From: Hymenobacter puniceus
GTDB taxonomy: Bacteria > Bacteroidota > Bacteroidia > Cytophagales > Hymenobacteraceae
Length of the DNA stretch: 64,000 bases
Assembly: GCF_014333525.1 (NCBI RefSeq)
Contig: NZ_JACSCX010000007.1
Span: 1-64,000, forward strand
Reading direction: 5' to 3'
A program made the translations under genes and the position numbers. Of this stretch, positions 27,625 to 37,085 are shown one piece after another (position 1 is the first letter of the stretch; every line of letters begins with the position of its first letter). Under the pieces are notes generated by a model. It did not search any database and had not been told where the DNA came from. It saw only the letters and a program-made list of their open reading frames with translations.

Positions 27625-28770
27625 ATGCATCCCCGTCTTTGGCTGCTCTTGTTGATGCTGACTATCAGCCGGCTGGGCTGGAGCCAGCCCATGCCCGCCA
27701 CCGCCGGCACCGGCCTGCAAGGCGCCTACTACAACGGCCGCAACTTCGGAAACCTCGCCTTCACCCGCCTCGACCAGACCATCGACTTCAACTGGACGCT
27801 GGAACGCAACCGCGCCGGGCAGGTGACCGGGCATTTTGTGCCGCCGGGCGAAGGGCTGGCGGGCGAGGAATTTTCGGTGCGCTGGACGGGTCACCTCTAT
27901 GCGCCGGTGTCGGGGCTGTACACGTTTCAGGTTTCCACCGACGACGGGATGCGGGTGTGGGTGGGCGGCAAACGCATCATCAACTCCTGGCGCAACCAGC
28001 CCGTGACGACCGTAACGGCGCAGCTGCAGCTGGAAGGCGGCCGCTACTACCCGCTGCGCGTGGAGTACTACCAGGCGGGGTTCGATACGCGCGCTTTGCT
28101 GGCTTGGCAGCTGCCCAACTCGACTATTGAGCCCGAAGCCATTCCGGCCCGCTACCTCTATTCCGCTTTGCCGGCCTCAGCCAGGCCAGTGCCGGTGGCA
28201 GCCACGCCGCCATCGGCGCCACCCGCCCGCCCGCAAACAGCTGGCCTGCCACCGGGCGTAACTAGCACGCCCGTCAAATCGGCTCTGGTGATTGGGCGGC
28301 GGCCGACCTCTGCCGTTACGCCGCGCACCGCCAAACCCGCGCAACGCCCCCGGCCTACGCCGGCCCCAACTCCGCAGCCACGGCCCGCACCACCCGACTC
28401 GGTGCTGCCCGATCTGGCCAGCTTGAGCCGGGGGGCAGCCATAACGCTGCCCAGCCTGTACTTCACCCAGAGCACGGCCGCGCTGCTGCCCACTTCCCGA
28501 CCCACGCTCAACGCCCTGGCCCGCCGCCTGCGCGAGCAGCCCAGTTTACGCCTGGAAATAGCCGGCCACACCGACAACATCGGCGACGCCCAAATGAATT
28601 TGCTCCTCTCCGAGCAGCGGGCCCGCGTGGTGCGGCAGTATCTGGTGCAGCAGGGCATCGACTCGGTGCGGCTGGCGGCGCGGGGCTACGGCGGCACGCG
28701 CCCCATTGCCGACAACCGCGACCCGCGGCAACGCCCCCGCAACCGCCGCGTGGAGGTGGTCGTGCAGTAA
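27625..28770 (+). CDS. PA14-OmpA outer-membrane/peptidoglycan-binding protein
   Basis: 381 residues from the ATG at 27625. A signal peptide (HPRLWLLLLMLTISRLGWSQ) leads to a PA14 domain (about 25-175: LQGAYYNGRNFGNLAF, FSVRWTGHLYAPVSGLYTF, DDGMRVWVGGKRIINSW, YPLRVEYYQAG), a carbohydrate-binding fold. A Pro/Ala/Thr-rich linker (about 185-270) follows, then a C-terminal OmpA domain (SLYFTQSTAALLPTS, LEIAGHTDNIGDAQMNLLLS, LAARGYGGTRPIADN, RRVEVVV) that grips peptidoglycan. It would tether a sugar-binding module to the cell wall. Single gene, divergent from metH. Confidence 0.88.
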   Translation: MHPRLWLLLLMLTISRLGWSQPMPATAGTGLQGAYYNGRNFGNLAFTRLDQTIDFNWTLERNRAGQVTGHFVPPGEGLAGEEFSVRWTGHLYAPVSGLYTFQVSTDDGMRVWVGGKRIINSWRNQPVTTVTAQLQLEGGRYYPLRVEYYQAGFDTRALLAWQLPNSTIEPEAIPARYLYSALPASARPVPVAATPPSAPPARPQTAGLPPGVTSTPVKSALVIGRRPTSAVTPRTAKPAQRPRPTPAPTPQPRPAPPDSVLPDLASLSRGAAITLPSLYFTQSTAALLPTSRPTLNALARRLREQPSLRLEIAGHTDNIGDAQMNLLLSEQRARVVRQYLVQQGIDSVRLAARGYGGTRPIADNRDPRQRPRNRRVEVVVQ

Positions 28771-28853
28771 AGAACCTTGGCCTAACAATTTGACAACCTG
28801 ATTACAATGCGTCTCTGTATAAGGAATAGGGAACGTAGGACGCAGTTTTTCGC

Positions 28854-31478
28854 TTGGGCCTTCTGAGCTGCGTGCCAGGGCTACCCGAAAGCCGTATCTT
28901 ACGCCTCGCCGTCTGTCATTTATCTGATTCTAGCTGCCGATTGCCCTTGTTGCTTTTTTACCGCTACCACTTCCTGCTGTTACTCTTGCTGCTAGCTGGC
29001 GCCTGCCCAACCCAGGCCCAGCAGTTGCTGCTGACCGGCCGCATTACGGAAGCGGCAACGGGTAAGCCGGTGCCATTTGCATCAGTGTTCGTGCCCGGTA
29101 CTACGGCCGGCGCCACCGCCGACGAAAACGGCCGATACTCCCTCAGCACCGCCCCAGCCGATACGGTAGTGGCCTCGGCTATGGGTTTTGCGGCCCTCAA
29201 AAAGCCCATCCGGCGGCAGGTCGCACGCCAAACCATTGATTTTGTGCTGGGAGCCGGAGCCGTGAGCTTGGGCGAAGTGGTGGTGCGGCCCCGCGAGAAT
29301 CCGGCCTACGCTATCATGCGGCGCGTGCAGCAGCAGAAGGACCGCAACAACAAGGCCCGCCTCGATGCCTTCGAATTCGACTCTTACAACCGCACCGAAA
29401 TCAGCCTCAACAACTTACCCGCGCAGGTAAGCAACCGCAAGGTGCTGCGCCAGATGACGGCCGTAGCCGACAGCCTGGGCTTGGAGCGCGGCGCCGACGG
29501 CAAGCCGGTAGTGCCCATCTTCGCCACCGAAATCGACTCGCGCTACTACGTGCTGCGCCAGCCGCTACGCCGCCGCGAGGAAATCCGGCATAGCCGCATG
29601 CGTGGCATGGCCCCCCGGGAAGGCTCAGTAATTTCGCAGGTAACGGGCTCCTCATTTCAGGACTGGGACTTCTACCGCAACTGGCAGCAGATCATGGGCA
29701 AGGACTTCGTGTCGCCGATTGCTGAGGGCTGGAAGTTCTCCTACGAGTATGAGCTGCAGGACTCGGTTTTCATTGGCAAAGACTACTGCTACCAGCTGGC
29801 CGTGACGCCGCGCCGCGCCCAGGATCTGGCCTTCACGGGCACCATCTGGATTACCACCGACAGCTACGCGCTACGCCGTATCGACGTGTATGTCAGCCCC
29901 GAAGCCAACCTCAACTTCATCGACCAGATCAGGGTGAAGCAGGATTTGACGCCCACCACGGCCGGCCCGTGGCTGCCGCTGCAGACGCGGGTGGTGGTGG
30001 GCATCCGGCCCAGCAAGCAAAGCACCGGCGTAGTGGCGCGCTTCGTCACCATCAACTCCAACTTCGAAGCCCAGAAAGAGCACCCGCTGGCCTTCTACGA
30101 CCGGCCGCTGGAAACCCTGGCGGTGCCAGTGGGCCCTGCCAGCAAGGAGCCCGACAACTTTTTTGAGCTTAACCGCCCCGATACACTGAGCGTGCAGGAA
30201 GCGCGGACCCTAATGGTGCTGGATTCGGTGCGCAAGCTGCCGGCCGTGCGCTCGTTGCTGGAAGTGGCCGATGTGGTAGTGAACGGCTACTACCGGGTGG
30301 GCAAGTTCGATGTGGGGCCAGTGCTGGCTACCATCGGCTACAACAATATTGAGGGGCTACGGCCGCGCATCGGGTTCCGAACTACGCCCGAAATCAGCCG
30401 CGACTGGACGGTGCGGGCCTACCTGGCGTATGGCCTGCGCGACGGCCGCTTCAAGTACGGTGCCCGCGCCACCCACGTCCTCGACCGGCGTTCCTGGACC
30501 ACCCTGGGCTTCGAGTACCGCCACGACCTCGACCAAGTGGCGCTGCTCGACAACGACTACGCACTGGAAAACCCATTGTTTGAGGCCTCGGCCCGCCTCG
30601 GCAACATCGACAACGGCCGGCCCGTGCTCCGCGACCTGTCGGCGCTGTCGGCGCAGTCGGATCTGTTTCGGGGCTTCACCCAGAAGGTCACGTTCCGGCA
30701 CCAGCAGTTCCGGCCGCTCTACCGCTTTGCCTACTACACCGGCGACGTGCGCGTGGGCGCCCCCACCGACGACCAGTTCAGCTTGTCGGAGATTGTGCTG
30801 GAGTCGCGCTACGCTCCCGATGAGGTGCTGGTGCAGAATGAGAACCAGAACCGCCGCACCTCTTTCGGTCTCAAGCGCCTGCCCATCACCACACTGCGCT
30901 ACACGCTGGGCCTCAATCGTTTCCTGGGCGGCGACTTCCGCTACCACAAGTTCAATTTGCTGGTGGCGCAGAGTGTGCGCCTGGGCCAGCTGGGGCGCTC
31001 CAACTACACGCTCGATGCCGGCTATATCCCGAGCACAGTACCATATCCGGTGCTCAAAACTCACCTCGGCAACCAGTCGCCGTTCTACAACGCCGGGGCC
31101 TACAACCTGATGCGCTTTTTTGAGTTCGTGAGCGACCGGTACGTAGCGCTGCGCCTCGACCACCATTTTGAGGGCTTTCTGCTGAACTCGGTGCCGGCAC
31201 TCAAGCAGCTGAACTGGCGCCTGGTGGCCACCGGCAACGTGCTCTACGGCAGCGTAGCCCGTGCCAACGACGCCATTATACCGCAGCTCGACCCCGACAG
31301 CGGCGAGCCACTGCCCCGCTTTCAGCCACTGGGCCGTCTGCCTTACACCGAAGTCGGCTACGGCGTAGAAAACATCTTCCGGGTGGCGCGCGTTGATTTC
31401 CTGCACCGCCTCACGTACCGCGACTCGCCGGGAGCCCGTAACTTTGGGGTGAAATTTAGTTTGCAGTTTAGTTTGTGA
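28854..31478 (+). CDS. DUF5686 outer-membrane protein with carboxypeptidase-D-like domain
   Basis: Up to 874 residues; the true start is unclear because a signal peptide core (HFLLLLLLLAGACPTQAQ) begins only at about residue 39 and no ATG lies close to it, so a TTG/CTG start near 28940-28960 is possible. Residues about 58-130 form a CarboxypepD_reg-like domain (LTGRITEAATGKPVPFASV, AGATADENGRYSL). The remainder matches DUF5686: ENPAYAIMRRVQQQKDRNN, FEFDSYNRTEISLNN, SYEYELQDS, then a long beta-rich C-terminus ending FGVKFSLQFSL, as in outer-membrane barrels. Common in Bacteroidota; role unknown, perhaps surface assembly. Confidence 0.85.
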   Translation: MGLLSCVPGLPESRILRLAVCHLSDSSCRLPLLLFYRYHFLLLLLLLAGACPTQAQQLLLTGRITEAATGKPVPFASVFVPGTTAGATADENGRYSLSTAPADTVVASAMGFAALKKPIRRQVARQTIDFVLGAGAVSLGEVVVRPRENPAYAIMRRVQQQKDRNNKARLDAFEFDSYNRTEISLNNLPAQVSNRKVLRQMTAVADSLGLERGADGKPVVPIFATEIDSRYYVLRQPLRRREEIRHSRMRGMAPREGSVISQVTGSSFQDWDFYRNWQQIMGKDFVSPIAEGWKFSYEYELQDSVFIGKDYCYQLAVTPRRAQDLAFTGTIWITTDSYALRRIDVYVSPEANLNFIDQIRVKQDLTPTTAGPWLPLQTRVVVGIRPSKQSTGVVARFVTINSNFEAQKEHPLAFYDRPLETLAVPVGPASKEPDNFFELNRPDTLSVQEARTLMVLDSVRKLPAVRSLLEVADVVVNGYYRVGKFDVGPVLATIGYNNIEGLRPRIGFRTTPEISRDWTVRAYLAYGLRDGRFKYGARATHVLDRRSWTTLGFEYRHDLDQVALLDNDYALENPLFEASARLGNIDNGRPVLRDLSALSAQSDLFRGFTQKVTFRHQQFRPLYRFAYYTGDVRVGAPTDDQFSLSEIVLESRYAPDEVLVQNENQNRRTSFGLKRLPITTLRYTLGLNRFLGGDFRYHKFNLLVAQSVRLGQLGRSNYTLDAGYIPSTVPYPVLKTHLGNQSPFYNAGAYNLMRFFEFVSDRYVALRLDHHFEGFLLNSVPALKQLNWRLVATGNVLYGSVARANDAIIPQLDPDSGEPLPRFQPLGRLPYTEVGYGVENIFRVARVDFLHRLTYRDSPGARNFGVKFSLQFSL

Positions 31479-31645
31479 TGAGGGAAACAGTGAACCATGA
31501 CAGGTAATAGGTAACAGAAAAATAATTTTTCCGGCCGGCATACCTATTATTCCGCCACCACCTAACTTACCTCTCCCCATTTGCTTCATCACCCCATCAC
31601 CGAAAATCACCTCCTGCAACCCCGGAGCCACTTTGCGGCTCTCCA

Positions 31646-31954
31646 ATGAATCAAATCTTCCCGCTTTTTGTAAAAGAGCTTATGGCATACGAAGTAGATA
31701 ACCTGACCCTGGCCGAAGCCACCCGGCACGCTCCCTTCGTCGATTACGCCCGGTGCGTAGACGACAGCCAACGCCCCTACAATCACGTAGGCGACTGGCC
31801 TGCGGAAGGCGAACTGTACCCAGTGCGCGTAGTTGATTCGCGCACTGAAGGCATGCCGCTTATCCATGTGCTGGGCTTTCAGGGCGAAGCCCCGTTTTAC
31901 AACGCTTTTGCCCCACACCGCTTTGAAGTGATTCTGACAGTGTGGCTGAACTAA
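31646..31954 (+). CDS. Small conserved hypothetical protein
   Basis: 102 residues from 31646, or 90 from the ATG at 31682 (MAYEVDNLTLAEATRHAPF), which I find more natural. No signal peptide, membrane segment or known motif. The composition is soluble, with aromatic residues towards the end (GEAPFYNAFAPHRFEVILTVWLN). Followed by a strong hairpin terminator. Family not recognised. Confidence 0.6.
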   Translation: MNQIFPLFVKELMAYEVDNLTLAEATRHAPFVDYARCVDDSQRPYNHVGDWPAEGELYPVRVVDSRTEGMPLIHVLGFQGEAPFYNAFAPHRFEVILTVWLN

Positions 31955-31976
31955 GCTTTTTCCGACTTTTTACCTC

Positions 31977-32021
31977 CGCAAACTTCCCCGACCGGCACGA
32001 AGCCAGTCGGGGAAGTTTGCG
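31977..32021 (+). terminator. 16-bp perfect hairpin after the small gene
   Basis: CGCAAACTTCCCCGAC (31977-31992) pairs exactly with GTCGGGGAAGTTTGCG (32006-32021) around 13 bases. The following sequence lacks a long T run, so it may work as a weak intrinsic or mRNA-protecting structure. Confidence 0.7.
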
Positions 32022-32084
32022 TTAGGCCCCTTTGCTCCGGCCCGCCACGGCCAGCCAGCGCATCAGCGGATTCAGTAAGCCATG

Positions 32085-32146
32085 CATGTTTTTACACTTA
32101 ATTAATAATATATTATACAAAATATCGAAACACTACTTCTACTCCG
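32085..32146 (+). promoter_or_regulatory. AT-rich leader with TAATATATTA palindrome
   Basis: A run of A and T (TTAATTAATAATATATTATAC, 32097-32116 region) stands out in GC-rich DNA right before the transporter-cNMP gene. Similar AT-rich patches precede 37006 and 40859. No clear TAnnTTTG element was found. Confidence 0.4.
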
Positions 32147-35100
32147 ATGAATGTAGCGCAGTACTGGCACCGGCTGCTTGGCATCCGCACTCCGGAGGCT
32201 AGCACCGTTTGGTTGTTTTTTCTGCACCACTTCCTGCTGGGCGCGGGCACCATGCTGGTCTACGTCACGGCCACGGTGGTACTGCTGGAAAGCCACCCCG
32301 ACCAAAGCCTGCCACTTTCCTACCTGGTGGCCGCGCTGGCCTTGATTATGGTGGGAAGCGGCTATGCCTGGCTGGAGCATCGGCTGTCGTTGCGAAATTT
32401 AGCGGCGTGGGTATTGCTGGCGGTACTACTGCTCACGGGCGGCGTGGCAGCGTTGCTATTGCTGGGCCACTCTCTAGCAGCTGTGCTGGCTTTGGTGGTG
32501 GGCTACCGTTTGGTGTATCTGCTTACTAATCTGGAATTTTGGGGTTTGTCAGCGTTGGTGTTCAATGTGCGGCAAAGCAAGCGGCTGTTTAGCCTCATCA
32601 GTGCCGGCGACCTGCCAGCCAAAGCCCTGGGCGCTATTCTGGCTACAACTGTGTATGCACACGCCCACCTGGCTTTTCTATTGGCCACGGCCCTGGTGCT
32701 TTATGGTGGCACCTTTTTCACGCTGCGCGCCATTCTCAGGCAGCACCCGCTGCACGCCCGCCATATTCCGGTGCGGCCGCCACTGGCCTCGCAAACCCGG
32801 TGGCTGCCCGGCGGTAGCGCGCTGGTGCGGTCGATGGGCCTGGCCATCCTGACGCTGGCCGCCGTGGTGGCCGGTATTGAATACCTGTTTTTTGTGGACG
32901 TCAAGCAGCGCTACCATCATCACAACGACCTAATTACGTTTATCGGGCAGGTACTGGCTATTACGTATCTGCTGGCTACGCTGTTCAAAGCACTGGTTTC
33001 TAGGCCGATGCTGGAACGATTGGGGGCACGCCGGGCGCTGGTGGTGCTGCCGCTCTGCCTGCTGCTGGCCCTGGGGCTGTTTGTGCCACTGCAGGTGCTG
33101 GGCCTTACCGAAAACCGCGTGCTGCTGTACTGCTGCAGCCTGTATCTGCTGGTAGAGGTGCTGCGCCGCACCGTGTTCGACCCTATTTTTCTGGTGCTGC
33201 TGCAGCCTCTAAGCGCCGTGCAGCGGCTGCAAGGCCACACCACGCTCAAAGGACTGTACGAGCCGCTGGGCATGGCGCTGGCCGGCGCCCTGTTCCTGGG
33301 CCTGCCGTTGCTGGGGCTGCGCACCGTCTGGGGGCATCTGGTGTGGATGGGGCTGCTACTGGCGGCGGCGGTGGGGCTGCTCTACCGTGCCTACCAGCAC
33401 TATCTGGCCGAGTTGCACGAGGCGTTGGAGCTGCGCTTCGTTGACCACCGGGAGCTGGCGTTGCCGGCTACAGCCCGTGGCCTGATGCTGCACAGCCTCG
33501 GCAGCCCGCGGCCAGCCGAAGTGCTGCCCGCTCTGCAGTGGCTGCAGATTCATTTTCCGGAGGCACTGGCCGAAGCGGCCCCTACCCTGCTGCACTACCC
33601 CAACGACCAGGTACGCCGCCAGGCCCTGCTGCTGCTACCGCCCAACCAGCTGCCGCCGGCCCTGCTGCACCAGCTCGCCACCTCCGACCCCGCTCCGCAC
33701 CTGCGCCAGGCAGCTGCCCAGCGCCTTGGGTCTCATCCGGACATGGAGCTGGCAACCCTGGAATCCTTGCTTAAGCTCAGCGACATAGCCGCCTGCACAG
33801 GCGCTTTGCACGGACGGTTAGCCACCAAGCCGGACTGCCAAGTGGCTCAGGAAAGCTTAGCCCGGTTGCTGGCCTTGCCTTCCACTGCGGCCCAGCAGGC
33901 GGCGCTGAGCCTTAGCCACTACCTGCCGGTTGCGCAGCAGGCAACGCTGCTTCGGCAGGCGCTGCACCACACCAACCCCGCCGTAGTGCAGGCCGGGCTG
34001 CAAGCCATACGGCAGACCCCGCCCGCCGTACATGCCTCCCTCGACCTGGCACCGGCGGTGCTCCGGCTGCTCCCGCACGCTGCCTTTCGGGCTCTGGCGG
34101 CGGCTTGCCTTGTGCAGCTCGCCGAGGCAGCCCTGCCCCATCTGCGCCACGCCCTCCGGCCACCGGTGCTGCTTTCACCGGCTGTACTGCAACTACCCGC
34201 CATTATTGGCCGCATCGGAAGTCCGGAAAGCCGGCAGCTGCTGCTAGAGCTGGTGCAGCGGCCCGCAATTCCGCTGCGGGCCGCTGCTCTGCGCGCGCTA
34301 CGCAATTTCCATCCGCACCCCGCCGACCGGCCTATTTTCAAGCAGCTGCTGCGCGAGGAAATCAACCTGGCGCACCGCCTGCTGTGTGGGCTACGTACCG
34401 CGCCCGATGGCCCGCTGGCTTCCAGTCTCAACTATGAACTCGACAGCCTGCACCAACGCGTGTTTGGCCTGCTGGTGCAGCTCTACGAAACCGTAACGGT
34501 GGTGCAAGCGCAGCGCAATTTGGCGCAGGCCAGCACCGAACGGCGGGCCAATGCGCTGGAATTGCTTGACAATGTGCTGCCGCATAGCCTGTATCTGGCG
34601 CTGCAGGCCGTGCTGGATGACTACCTGCCCGCTGCCGAAAAGGCCCGCCTCCTCGACGACCTGCTGGGCCCTGTGCCTGGTACCGAAGCGCTGAGCGCCT
34701 TTCTGGTGCGCCAGGGCGAAACCGTGTTTTCCAGCTGGACGCTGAGCGTGGCCCTGCGCCAGTGGCAGCCCACAGCCCACGACCTGCGCTGGCTGTTGCC
34801 GTATCTGCACTCCCGCCAGCCGCTGCTGCACGAAAGCGCCCTACTGGCCCTGCACCACCTGCGAACCACCGGGCCCACTCATTTTCAACAACTTGCAACC
34901 GCTCACCCGTCCCTTACCACCTACCTCATGCATACGCCCGCAAGCACGATATCCATTATCGAGCAGGTACTGCTGCTCAAAAGCACCGCTTTGTTTGCCG
35001 AAACGCCCGAAAATGTGCTGACCAGCATTGTCGCTATTCTGCAGGAAGTCAGCTACACCGATGGGCAGGTGATTTTCTCGAAGGGCGAGCTGGGCTCCTG

Positions 35101-35368
35101 CCTGTTTGTGGTGTATGCCGGTGAGGTAGATATTCTGGACGGCCCCCGGCAGCTAGCCCGCTTCGGCAAGGGCGAGTGTTTTGGCGAGCTGGCTCTGTTT
35201 GATGCCGAGCCGCGCTCCGCTTCAGCCGTGGCAGCCGGGCCTGCGCGCCTGCTCCGGCTGGATCAGGAAGACTTCTACGAGCTGATGGAAGAGCGGGGCG
35301 AGGTGCTGCGCAATGTAGTGCGGGTGCTCTGCCAGCGTCTTCGTCGCCAGAATGAAATGGTAGGGTGA
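32147..35368 (+). CDS. Npt-like transporter fused to HEAT repeats and a cNMP-binding domain
   Basis: 1073 residues in three parts. About 1-420: many membrane helices with the layout of ADP/ATP (Npt1/Npt2) translocases and MFS proteins (TVWLFFLHHFLLGAGTMLVY, VYLLTNLEFWGLSALVFNVRQSKRLFSLISAGD in parts). About 430-910: Leu/Ala/His-rich alpha repeats of the HEAT type (ALLLLPPNQLPPALLHQLA, RLGSHPDMELATLESLL). About 940-1065: a cyclic-nucleotide-binding domain with KGELGSCLFVVYAGEVDIL and the phosphate cassette FGELALFDAEPRSASAV, where the Glu and Arg needed for cAMP or cGMP are kept. The product is a membrane protein whose cytosolic tail would sense cyclic nucleotide. It converges on a gene for a class III cyclase. 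Confidence 0.87.
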   Translation: MNVAQYWHRLLGIRTPEASTVWLFFLHHFLLGAGTMLVYVTATVVLLESHPDQSLPLSYLVAALALIMVGSGYAWLEHRLSLRNLAAWVLLAVLLLTGGVAALLLLGHSLAAVLALVVGYRLVYLLTNLEFWGLSALVFNVRQSKRLFSLISAGDLPAKALGAILATTVYAHAHLAFLLATALVLYGGTFFTLRAILRQHPLHARHIPVRPPLASQTRWLPGGSALVRSMGLAILTLAAVVAGIEYLFFVDVKQRYHHHNDLITFIGQVLAITYLLATLFKALVSRPMLERLGARRALVVLPLCLLLALGLFVPLQVLGLTENRVLLYCCSLYLLVEVLRRTVFDPIFLVLLQPLSAVQRLQGHTTLKGLYEPLGMALAGALFLGLPLLGLRTVWGHLVWMGLLLAAAVGLLYRAYQHYLAELHEALELRFVDHRELALPATARGLMLHSLGSPRPAEVLPALQWLQIHFPEALAEAAPTLLHYPNDQVRRQALLLLPPNQLPPALLHQLATSDPAPHLRQAAAQRLGSHPDMELATLESLLKLSDIAACTGALHGRLATKPDCQVAQESLARLLALPSTAAQQAALSLSHYLPVAQQATLLRQALHHTNPAVVQAGLQAIRQTPPAVHASLDLAPAVLRLLPHAAFRALAAACLVQLAEAALPHLRHALRPPVLLSPAVLQLPAIIGRIGSPESRQLLLELVQRPAIPLRAAALRALRNFHPHPADRPIFKQLLREEINLAHRLLCGLRTAPDGPLASSLNYELDSLHQRVFGLLVQLYETVTVVQAQRNLAQASTERRANALELLDNVLPHSLYLALQAVLDDYLPAAEKARLLDDLLGPVPGTEALSAFLVRQGETVFSSWTLSVALRQWQPTAHDLRWLLPYLHSRQPLLHESALLALHHLRTTGPTHFQQLATAHPSLTTYLMHTPASTISIIEQVLLLKSTALFAETPENVLTSIVAILQEVSYTDGQVIFSKGELGSCLFVVYAGEVDILDGPRQLARFGKGECFGELALFDAEPRSASAVAAGPARLLRLDQEDFYELMEERGEVLRNVVRVLCQRLRRQNEMVG

Positions 35369-35403
35369 ACTGGTGGAAGAATGCGCTGAGGCGATGCGGG
35401 AAG

Positions 35404-35575
35404 AACGTCATTCCGAGCTGAGCGAGGAATTTCGCCAGCGGGCTGATTCGCCCAAACTATATCACCTGAGAAACTTCGTCTGCTCCCCCTCTCGCCTGTT
35501 CGGTGAGGGGGCTGGGGGTGAGGCGCGCGTCAGGACGCGAGATGCTTCGGCTGCGCCTCCGCACGACGTTCTTCA
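35404..35575. repeat. Mixed repeat region between two convergent genes
   Basis: GAACGTCATTCCGAGCTGAGC (from 35403) and GCACGACGTTCTTC (to 35576) mark an eroded GTCATTCCGA-type palindrome. Inside is CTCCCCCTCTCGCC facing GGTGAGGGGGCTGGGGGTGAG, a GC hairpin type seen widely in bacterial genomes. It separates the convergent transporter and cyclase genes. Confidence 0.6.
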
Positions 35576-35579
35576 CTCG

Positions 35580-36626
35580 TCATTCCAGCACCTCGTAGAG
35601 AAGCACTGGCTCGGCTTTGTTTTTAAAACGCATCTCCCCTACGGTCTGGCACCGAAATGACTCCTGGATGCGCGCGTGAAGATCCGCGGTAATCAGAATC
35701 TGGTGGCGCTGGGCGGCATCCTGCAGGCGCTGGCCCAGGTTCACCACGTCCCCGATAACCGTGTAGTCGAGGCGGCGCAACGTGGCCGAGCCAATGTTGC
35801 CGGACACCATTTCGCCGGAGCTGATGCCAATGGACACCGCGGGCTCGTAGTCCAGTCCTTCGGGCAGCAGGCGCGGGATGCTTTGCACGAGGTTGCGCAC
35901 GGCCAGGGAGGCATCAATGGCGCGGTCGAGGTGGTAGTCGCCACGAAATACAGCCATTACGGCGTCGCCCATAAATTTATCTACATAGCCGCCCTGCAGG
36001 ATAATCTCCTTCACCATCTGGTCGAAGTAGGTGTTGAGCATGGCTACCACTTCTTCCGCCGGCATCTTTTCGGCCAGCATAGTAAAGCCGCAGATGTCAA
36101 TGAAAACCACCGTGGCCTGGATGGTTTCGCTGGCCAGCAGCCGGTTGCTGAACTCGGGCCGGGCCATGAATTTGAGCACTGTTTCGTCCACGTACAGGCG
36201 CAGCACCTTGTTTTCTTCCATCAGGTGCAAGGCCGCGCGCAGCTCATTTACCTGCGCAATGGTTTTTTCGATGGTGAGTTCCAGGTCAGTGAAATCCACG
36301 GGCTTGCACACGAAATCGAAGGCTCCACGGTTCATGGCGGTGCGGATATTGGCCATGTCGCCGTAAGCGGATACCATCACGGTTTTCACCACGGGGTTGG
36401 TTTCGCGCAGGCGCGTGAGCAGCGTCAGGCCATCCATCACGGGCATGTTGATGTCGGCCAGCACCACATCGGTGTCGGGGTGAGCAGCCAGCACAGTTAG
36501 AGCTTCTTCACCGTTGCCGGCAAACACAAACTCGTACGCTTCCTCCCGAATCTTGCGCCGGAAGCGTTGCCGGATCAGCAGCTGCAGGTCGGCCTCATCA
36601 TCAACTACCAGAATCTTGGTTTTCAT
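35580..36626 (-). CDS. Receiver-class III adenylate cyclase fusion
   Basis: 348 residues. Residues 1-125 are a CheY-like receiver with phospho-acceptor Asp58 (VVLADINMP), Ser86 and Lys108. A helical linker (about 120-160) leads to a class III nucleotide cyclase. Metal ligands Asp177 (VVFIDICGFT) and Asp221 (KFMGDAVMAVF) are present. Lys217 and Thr289 (LDYTVIGDVVN) are the residues that select adenine, and Asn296 and Arg300 stabilise the transition state, so it should make cAMP. The gene overlaps the stop codon of the upstream receiver gene by four bases (ATGA) and is probably phosphorylated by the kinase at 37086. Confidence 0.93.
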   Translation of the reverse strand: MKTKILVVDDEADLQLLIRQRFRRKIREEAYEFVFAGNGEEALTVLAAHPDTDVVLADINMPVMDGLTLLTRLRETNPVVKTVMVSAYGDMANIRTAMNRGAFDFVCKPVDFTDLELTIEKTIAQVNELRAALHLMEENKVLRLYVDETVLKFMARPEFSNRLLASETIQATVVFIDICGFTMLAEKMPAEEVVAMLNTYFDQMVKEIILQGGYVDKFMGDAVMAVFRGDYHLDRAIDASLAVRNLVQSIPRLLPEGLDYEPAVSIGISSGEMVSGNIGSATLRRLDYTVIGDVVNLGQRLQDAAQRHQILITADLHARIQESFRCQTVGEMRFKNKAEPVLLYEVLE

Positions 36627-37006
36627 GCCGCCGGCTCTAAGCGAAGCTTATGTTTGAGGGCCGCAAAATCCACGGGCTTGGCCAGCAGATCTTCGGCCCC
36701 GTCGTAGCGGGCCTGCTGCCGGCTGGCATCGTCGGCGTTGGCCGTCAGCATCAGCACGCGGGTGGCGGGCAGCTCATGGCTGGCCCGGATACGCCGCAGC
36801 AGCTCCAGCCCGCTCATACCGGGCATATTGATATCGGAAAGCACCACCACCGGCTCGGTGGGGTGCTGATGCAGATACGCCAGCGCATCTTCTCCTGAAA
36901 ACACGAACGTAAACAGGTGCTCTCCGCTACGAATCTCGTGGCGAAAACGCAGCTCAAACAACGGCTTTATGTCGGTTTCGTCGTCGACTACCAATATGTT
37001 CATCAT
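36623..37006 (-). CDS. Stand-alone response-regulator receiver
   Basis: 127 residues, a single CheY-like domain: DDE acidic pocket in NILVVDDETDIKP, phospho-acceptor Asp58 in VVLSDINMPGMSG, Thr88 (VLMLTAN) and Lys110 (LLAKPVDF). There is no output domain. Its sequence is close to the receiver of the next gene (SDINMPGMSG versus ADINMPVMDG), suggesting duplication. It could be a phosphate sink or a relay between kinase and cyclase. Overlaps the cyclase gene by four bases, so the two are translated together; a promoter at 37022-37054 serves both. Confidence 0.93.
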   Translation of the reverse strand: MMNILVVDDETDIKPLFELRFRHEIRSGEHLFTFVFSGEDALAYLHQHPTEPVVVLSDINMPGMSGLELLRRIRASHELPATRVLMLTANADDASRQQARYDGAEDLLAKPVDFAALKHKLRLEPAA

Positions 37007-37021
37007 AGCAGTCTTTAGGTG

Positions 37022-37054
37022 TGAAGGTAGAGCGCGGCTACTTTAGAAGCGCAA
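37022..37054 (-). promoter_or_regulatory. Promoter for the receiver and receiver-cyclase genes
   Basis: On the minus strand TTGC (37051-37054), 21 bases, TACCTTCA (37022-37029). An AT-rich patch (TAATAAATATATTTTATAAC on the plus strand, 37066-37085) lies just upstream. It allows the two genes to be expressed apart from the kinase. Confidence 0.5.
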
Positions 37055-37085
37055 TTTACATAGACTTAATAAATATATTTTATAA

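Noticed and set aside
30357..31646. 429-residue open frame antisense to the DUF5686 gene
   Set aside because: Biased composition typical of shadow frames.
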